Shown here: piece after piece, positions 59,481-64,000 of the stretch
Layout: each line of letters begins with the position of its first letter
How positions within the stretch are numbered: position 1 is the first letter of the stretch
Source of the DNA: Opisthorchis felineus
Taxonomy: Eukaryota > Platyhelminthes > Trematoda > Opisthorchiida > Opisthorchiidae
Direction: 5' to 3'
Assembly (NCBI GenBank): GCA_004794785.1
Contig: SJOL01007527.1
Span: forward strand, 321,830 to 385,829
Length of the DNA: 64,000 nucleotides
Program-made: the position numbers and the translations under genes
The notes under the pieces: generated by a model
The model's database searches: none
Told to the model about the DNA's origin: nothing
What the model saw: the letters and a program-made list of their open reading frames with translations, nothing else

Positions 59481-59870
59481 AAAAAAGATCAGTCCAAATG
59501 GGTTTTATGAACTCGAGTAAATATGAAAGAGGCTTCTTCAAGAGCAACACTTATTTGCACACCAGTTGGTTTCTAACGGGAGACTCAACTGAATCCCAGC
59601 GTTTATGGTATTCTTCAACTGAATGTGTCACACAAAGATCGCCTCTTGTGTTATACGACACGATGTTCGAGATATCGTGGTTTATTTTCTTGAAGGAACA
59701 TAGTTGAATCTCCCGTTAAAGCCAAATCAGTTTGCAAGTGAGTAAAGTTCGAGAATTTCGTACAAGTTGGGTTCAATTAAAATATAAAGTAGGCATAGTA
59801 TTCCGAAAATTCCCATTTAGAGTAAGAACAGAGATGGGTTGACGAAAATGTTTTCGGCAAGGTCATTTTA
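59480..59870. repeat. Head-to-head pair of hammerhead-family repeats
   Basis: A minus-strand copy (59690 down to about 59500: CACGATATCTCGAAC, ATACCATAAACGCTGGGATT, CAGTTGAGTCTCCCGTTAG) faces a plus-strand copy (59701 onward: TAGTTGAATCTCCCGTTAAA, GCCAAATCAGTTTGCAAGTG, ACAAGTTGGGTTCAATTAAA). The arms around AACGGGAGACTCAACT and AGTTGAATCTCCCGTT form an imperfect foldback about 110 bp apart. Neither copy keeps a ribozyme core; the plus copy diverges after about 59800. Confidence 0.65.
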
Positions 59871-60049
59871 AATCATACAGTTTCAAAGACTAAGAGACGA
59901 GTATTAACATAGTTTAATGAGCATGGTGTACATGAAACAGGAAGCCGAGTGAGAGACGTCAAGGAGTTAGTTCAAGACACCAATAGGATGATCTGAGTTT
60001 GTCAGTGCAGGCAGTGCTGTGTCTGTGTTCAGCAGAGGATGTGCTGGGA

Positions 60050-60741
60050 TAGGTGAGTTGGATCATGGTAAGTACAACACGCGAACAGAGCGTTTTTGCC
60101 GACAACCGATCAGCTTGCGATGTCGTATGATAATAGCTTCAGCCACTGCGATTGTTCGGTGCTGTACCGATCTGGGTTGATTAGCACTTTGTAAACAATG
60201 CGGAAATTTTGGCTGGGTATCACGCCGTGTGCGCTAGATACTGTACGATAGCTGGTTATCGTCCTCCTAGTTCCAGAAGCTAACCAGGGCCGGTTGTTCT
60301 TCTTCATTCGTTAGTCTAGTTGCCTAGTCCTGCATCCAATGTATTCCGCTACACAGCAGCAAGCGAAACAGTATGGTAACACACTTTGGACGTGGACAGG
60401 CACTTCATCTTTGAGACCAAAGGAGCACAGAAGATTGCTTGTGGACCACATTCAGAGTGTTGCGGCCGGGAAAACTTTGTTCAAACTGGTTAAAAGTCTT
60501 CTGTTCAGTAGGTTGGCCGGTACATCGCTCTTAAACGGAAGGCTAATGTAAAAGGGTTTTCTTTCAACTGTGGGGCTGACAGTATTGGCTTCTCCCCTGT
60601 TAAAATGCTGTTAAAATGTTTCTGAGTGATTAGTCTTCGTAGCTCTGCTGCTTGGGCACGATCGGTGTCTGTATGACTCTGGATATATCGTCTCAGTGAG
60701 ATCGAATCAGGGCCCAAACGACTCCGTCTCAAGGATATCAA
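60050..60741 (-). mobile_element. Second Penelope-like element remnant: GIY-YIG domain
   Basis: On the minus strand, from about 60600: NPFTLAFRLRAMYRPTY, NRRLLTSLNKVFPAATL, CFACCCVAEYIGCRTRQLD (EYIGC codons at 60345-60331), then KKNNRPWLASGTRRTITSYR, HGVIPSQNFRIVYKVLINPD, and in another frame TIAVAEAIIIRHRKLIGC and RQKRSVRVLYLP near 60150-60060. This is the C-terminal third of a PLE-type protein: Cys-rich entry, YIG signature with following Arg, histidine block and the CVQK-like end. Stops after RQLD and frameshifts make it inactive. It is a different subfamily from the 22-kb element but resembles the relic at 0.6-1.4 kb. It is bracketed by hammerhead-family repeats at 59.8 and 60.9 kb. Confidence 0.75.
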
Positions 60742-60869
60742 TTACTTTTTTCGGGTATTGTTTACGATCTATGGAAGTCCTATAGGAAGTCCAAAAGCGT
60801 GTTTGTCACTGCAACTCTGGTGCTAAAGCTAAAATAACGACTCAGCTCCTTTAGTACCTGGGGTTCTTT

Positions 60870-61025
60870 GCGAGTATGTAATATTCCGAAAATTCCCACT
60901 TAGAATAGGAACGAAGATGGGTGGACATAGATTCAGGGACTGCGCTTAGCTGATTAGCCCAAAGCCGAACGACGGAACCGGCAATGGGTCATCTAAGAGT
61001 TTTCAGCCCCCTTATGAAATGTTCT
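60870..61025 (+). repeat. Hammerhead-bearing repeat, degenerate core
   Basis: ATATTCCGAAAATTCCCACT followed by GATGGGTGGACA repeats, in direct orientation, the text at about 59797-59840. Then GGGACTGCGCTTAGCTGATT (core region at 60950-60957 reads CTGATTAG, invariant G8 now T) and AAGAGTTTTCAGCCCCCTTA match the ribozyme end of the family. The GAAA block is disrupted (GGAACC). No activity is expected. Confidence 0.65.
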
Positions 61026-63650
61026 GGAAGACTTCCTCAAGGTGTTTAAAGATCGGTGCGTGTACTTTAGCACGAAGAATTATTAGACTGCTGATTGCGT
61101 GACTGATTTAAGTTTACTGAACCACGCACTCTGCTGATGACAATCAGCCTGTTGTCCGAGGTGATAATCTTCCACGAGAACAAGTCAGCTGTGAGCTCGT
61201 TTTAAGAATCATGGGCAGTGCTCTTCATTGTCTGGTAGTCTTTTTCTTAAAAGGTTTGTAATAAGACAAACACTCTGGAGGTAACGTGCGTATACCCGTC
61301 TTACAGTTAAGACTTTATATTATGTAAGTTCAGATGGAAAAACTTGCATTGGTCTCGTAGTGTGTCAGCCGACGAACCCTGTTCCTGCTACCTTTATTAT
61401 CATATCTTTATACATTTTAAACTGTCAAAATAATTCTGGTGTACACCACTGACATGGATCTTTATCCTACATGTGAGCACGCTGTTGTCTGGAGTTTAAA
61501 ACCATGTTGAATCAATAAAAGTTTCACAATATAAGTCTCGACTCTTAGACGATCATCTGGAAATCCACTTGTGAATTCTTCAATTATTGCGCTGAGAATC
61601 TCAATTTGCTCACGACGACAACTAAAGATAAACAGATGGTAATTCCATGAAAAGTTTTTAAGACCAATAGTTTTTGACAAACACCTGGTTCTATTGTGAA
61701 AGATATATTTTCGTAGCGCTTCATTTATGGTGAAGAGCGGGAAACAGGCCTAAATTGTTTCCGACTCTAGGTCAAGTCATCATCCAGTTTTGGGCTGGTA
61801 GCAGGCTATATGATTTTTTTATAGCCAAACATAAAGATTAAATTATATCTTGTTCCGTGTACCGTAGGCTTACATGAACCTAGTAATCCCTAGCCACGCG
61901 AGTCCATTGGTCTTTATTTGGACGAAACGGGTGGGTGCTAAGAGATCGCGCACATGATCACCAGCTTCAGGTAGAAAACTCCGGGCTGCATGCCGCCCAA
62001 ACACTATGTGCAACTACTGAATTTTATGTGCGGTTTGATTCCTGATCTGATCGGATTTGTTTAATTCAAGAAATCATCTGACTACTGATGAACAGTCAAA
62101 ATTATCAGGTCCTTCTCGAAGATCGATGAAAATTCATGGGACAAAACTGCTGCCAGTGCTGCATTTGCTAATCCACCAACAGGTGCGAGTCACTGATAAA
62201 ACCGGAAAGAGCCATTCACAGCCACTCAGATGACCCTAACTCAACTCTCGCCTCTCTTCGTTTCAAACAGTCCAACTGCGTATAACTAATTCACACAAAA
62301 TTGAAAAAAACTTGAATTAACTATTCGTTAGAGGTTATACTGAGAATCAGCTTAATCCTGTTAAGCAACACATGACGGGAAATCTTATTAGAAAGACACT
62401 ATTTTTCTTCAATTTGTCGGGTAATGGAACACACAGAATAACACACTTTGGTACATTGACAGCAGAAACAAGTGTTGCATAGAATACGCATTTCGTTTTG
62501 TAGTCGACCAATAGGAGCCCGAGGGTTAATAAAAGCTACTGAAACCTCTATGGACAGATGATCGAAAACACATGGAGTGAGCAAATACACCTATTATCAT
62601 GATTATTATTGTTGTTACTAACTGCAAGTGAAATACTAAATGGTGTTTGGTCACATGTTATTCATCAGACTTGGGTTCACGTATGACCAGTTAACGATGA
62701 CCGTACATGCCTTTCCTGAAGGGGTCACGAACAAACATCCCGTTACGTCATCATCATTAGTCATCCTTATCAGCTGTAACAACCACGTACTTGTCACATA
62801 GTGGTTGTAGCCCATCCCGATATTTCGCTTCTCTTGCTAAGCCATGATTTTGGTACTAATAAGGTGAAGGTCTTCTGTTACGGAAATGCAGTTACGTCGT
62901 GCTTCATCTTGATTTCGAATATTCGGTTTGTCTTAGTGGGTTTCGTGTGTCATATGAGCTTGATGAATCCGAGTCAGGAAGAAACACATATTGGATCGCT
63001 TTTTTGTTATCTATTTTCTTTCGGGAATGACAGAAAGTTAAATCTGGAATTATCCTTGTTTTGATCGAATGCAGGTTCAAGTTACTTAGGTCAGTCATGA
63101 CTAATGATGGCTTCAGGTGTTTTGAACAAGTTGGTGTTCAGTCCTATATCCTGAGTAACTGTAAGGCGCACGTGTGGAATGCATTGTCGACGACAAGTTG
63201 ATTTAGTTCATTCCACGCTCAAAACCGTTTTGTTTGATGTATTGCAGATTTCAGTGCCCTAAGCTTTTGACAGAATCAAGATTAACTGGGTGAGTCTATT
63301 AACATTTAAGCAGAATACTGACCAACTGCTTCAAACCGCTGTGCGCTCAAGAGGATTTGCGGATAAGGGCCATCAATTTGCTGACCGCGTTTTTGGACCT
63401 ATATCAAAAATGAAAACTGAGTACCAGTTCGTCCTTTTTATATGGTTTACTTATCACTGTGCAATTTAAGGTTGGACGCAGTAAATCCATTCTACCGAAC
63501 TGTTACCTGTACATTATTCATGGCCGCTGAAAGACGACTAAGGTACTACCAACATTTCATATTGCCTCGTGCATGAAACACATGGTGTCAGGGCTATCTC
63601 TGTTTCTATTCTGATCAAAAACGGCGAAATACATAAAGCAGGAAGAATTA
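61026..63650. other. No supported feature
   Basis: Only short motif-free frames on both strands (for example 62801-63064 plus, partly hydrophobic). No repeat, RNA gene or splice-bounded exon is recognised. Confidence 0.35.
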
Positions 63651-63654
63651 AAGG

Positions 63655-63890
63655 AAACCACTCACGCAGTTGCTGAAAAATTTTCGACATTCCACGACTG
63701 GTTTCACCCTTCTTGGGGCTCGTCAGGTAGGCAATTCAACTGAGTCTCCAATGAAATCCCAGTTGATATGCAAATGAGTGTATTTGTCAAAATACGTCCA
63801 ATTCGGGTTTAAGTACAACATAAGGTTGACGGAAACTCGGGGACTACGCCTTCCTGATGAGCCCCAAGAAGGAGATGTGTGTTTCCAGCT
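63655..63890. repeat. Head-to-head hammerhead-family copies, one ribozyme nearly intact
   Basis: Minus-strand copy: TGCCTACCTGACGAGCCCCA, AGAAGGGTGAAACCAGTCGT, GGAATGTCGAAAATTTTTCA (63730 down to about 63672). Its core CTGACGAG (63726-63719) differs only at the variable position 7, GAAA is present, stem II GCCC/GGGT folds with one wobble, and stem I CCTAC/GTGGA has one mismatch; stem III is weakened. The plus-strand copy starts at about 63735 (ATTCAACTGAGTCTCC), passes ATGCAAATGAGTGTATTT, GGTTGACGGAAACTCGGGGA and CTTCCTGATGAGCCCCAAGA, then is cut inside stem II at about 63879, before GAAA. The two copies abut at a palindromic junction. Confidence 0.7.
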
Positions 63891-64000
63891 CGGAGTTCGC
63901 CGTTATCCCCTCTCTGAGGTTAAGTTGGAATGGGCTTATTCTCTTCAGGAATGTGACCCCAAATGATGAGTTGCATTCACACCTACACACAGTGGCGTGC

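Noticed and set aside
1..64000. CRISPR arrays, bacterial operons, rRNA or canonical tRNA genes
   Set aside because: None seen: no regularly spaced direct repeats, no ribosome-binding-site/ORF chains and no complete cloverleaf with intact A and B boxes.

Overview
This window looks like eukaryotic, repeat-rich, mostly non-coding nuclear DNA. It has moderate AT bias, no long open frames, no operon structure, scattered short open frames bounded by plausible GT/AG splice sites, a long tetranucleotide microsatellite and many decayed retroelements. The mix of elements suggests a parasitic flatworm, most likely a digenean trematode: Penelope-like elements (PLEs) with C-terminal GIY-YIG endonucleases, an RTE/SR2-like LINE, hammerhead-ribozyme repeats with a minimal stem III, and tRNA-like short elements. 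That assignment is inference from element families; no host gene was identified by name.

Layout. A heavily decayed PLE (RT C-terminus plus GIY-YIG) lies at 0.6-1.44 kb on the plus strand. A candidate pair of host exons with a 45-nt intron sits at 7.05-7.38 kb. Several candidate plus-strand exons are scattered over 11.0-17.4 kb, and a convincing minus-strand exon ending in a consensus donor lies at 17.565-18.13 kb. The best preserved retroelement is a PLE at about 21.75-23.83 kb (+), which has most RT motifs and a GIY-YIG domain but several frameshifts and a deletion across RT motif B. From 27 to 54 kb there are short dispersed elements: a terminal-inverted-repeat family with internal tRNA-like A/B boxes (27.3, 42.4 and 53.8 kb), a tRNA-derived SINE-like unit (30.1 kb), a GATA/GACA-type microsatellite (36.6 kb) and a palindromic family (37.3 and 47.8 kb, fragments at 34.9 and 46.5 kb). 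A decayed APE-type LINE occupies 57.07-54.29 kb (-), and a second GIY-YIG PLE remnant lies at 60.74-60.05 kb (-).

The most interesting signal is a dispersed repeat of up to about 280 bp carrying hammerhead ribozyme cores. Copies or parts lie at 39.3 (-), 40.9 (+), 45.5 (+), 48.8 (-), 59.5 (-), 59.7 (+), 60.9 (+), 63.69 (-) and 63.8 kb (+). The 45.7-kb copy keeps every conserved core nucleotide and a foldable stem I. Others show single core lesions or head-to-head arrangement, and two copies bracket the PLE remnant near 60 kb. This fits established knowledge that trematode PLEs and related non-autonomous elements carry hammerheads in their terminal repeats.

No complete protein-coding gene can be assembled from the sequence alone. 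Candidate exons are given with low to moderate confidence. Most of the rest shows nothing I can support.
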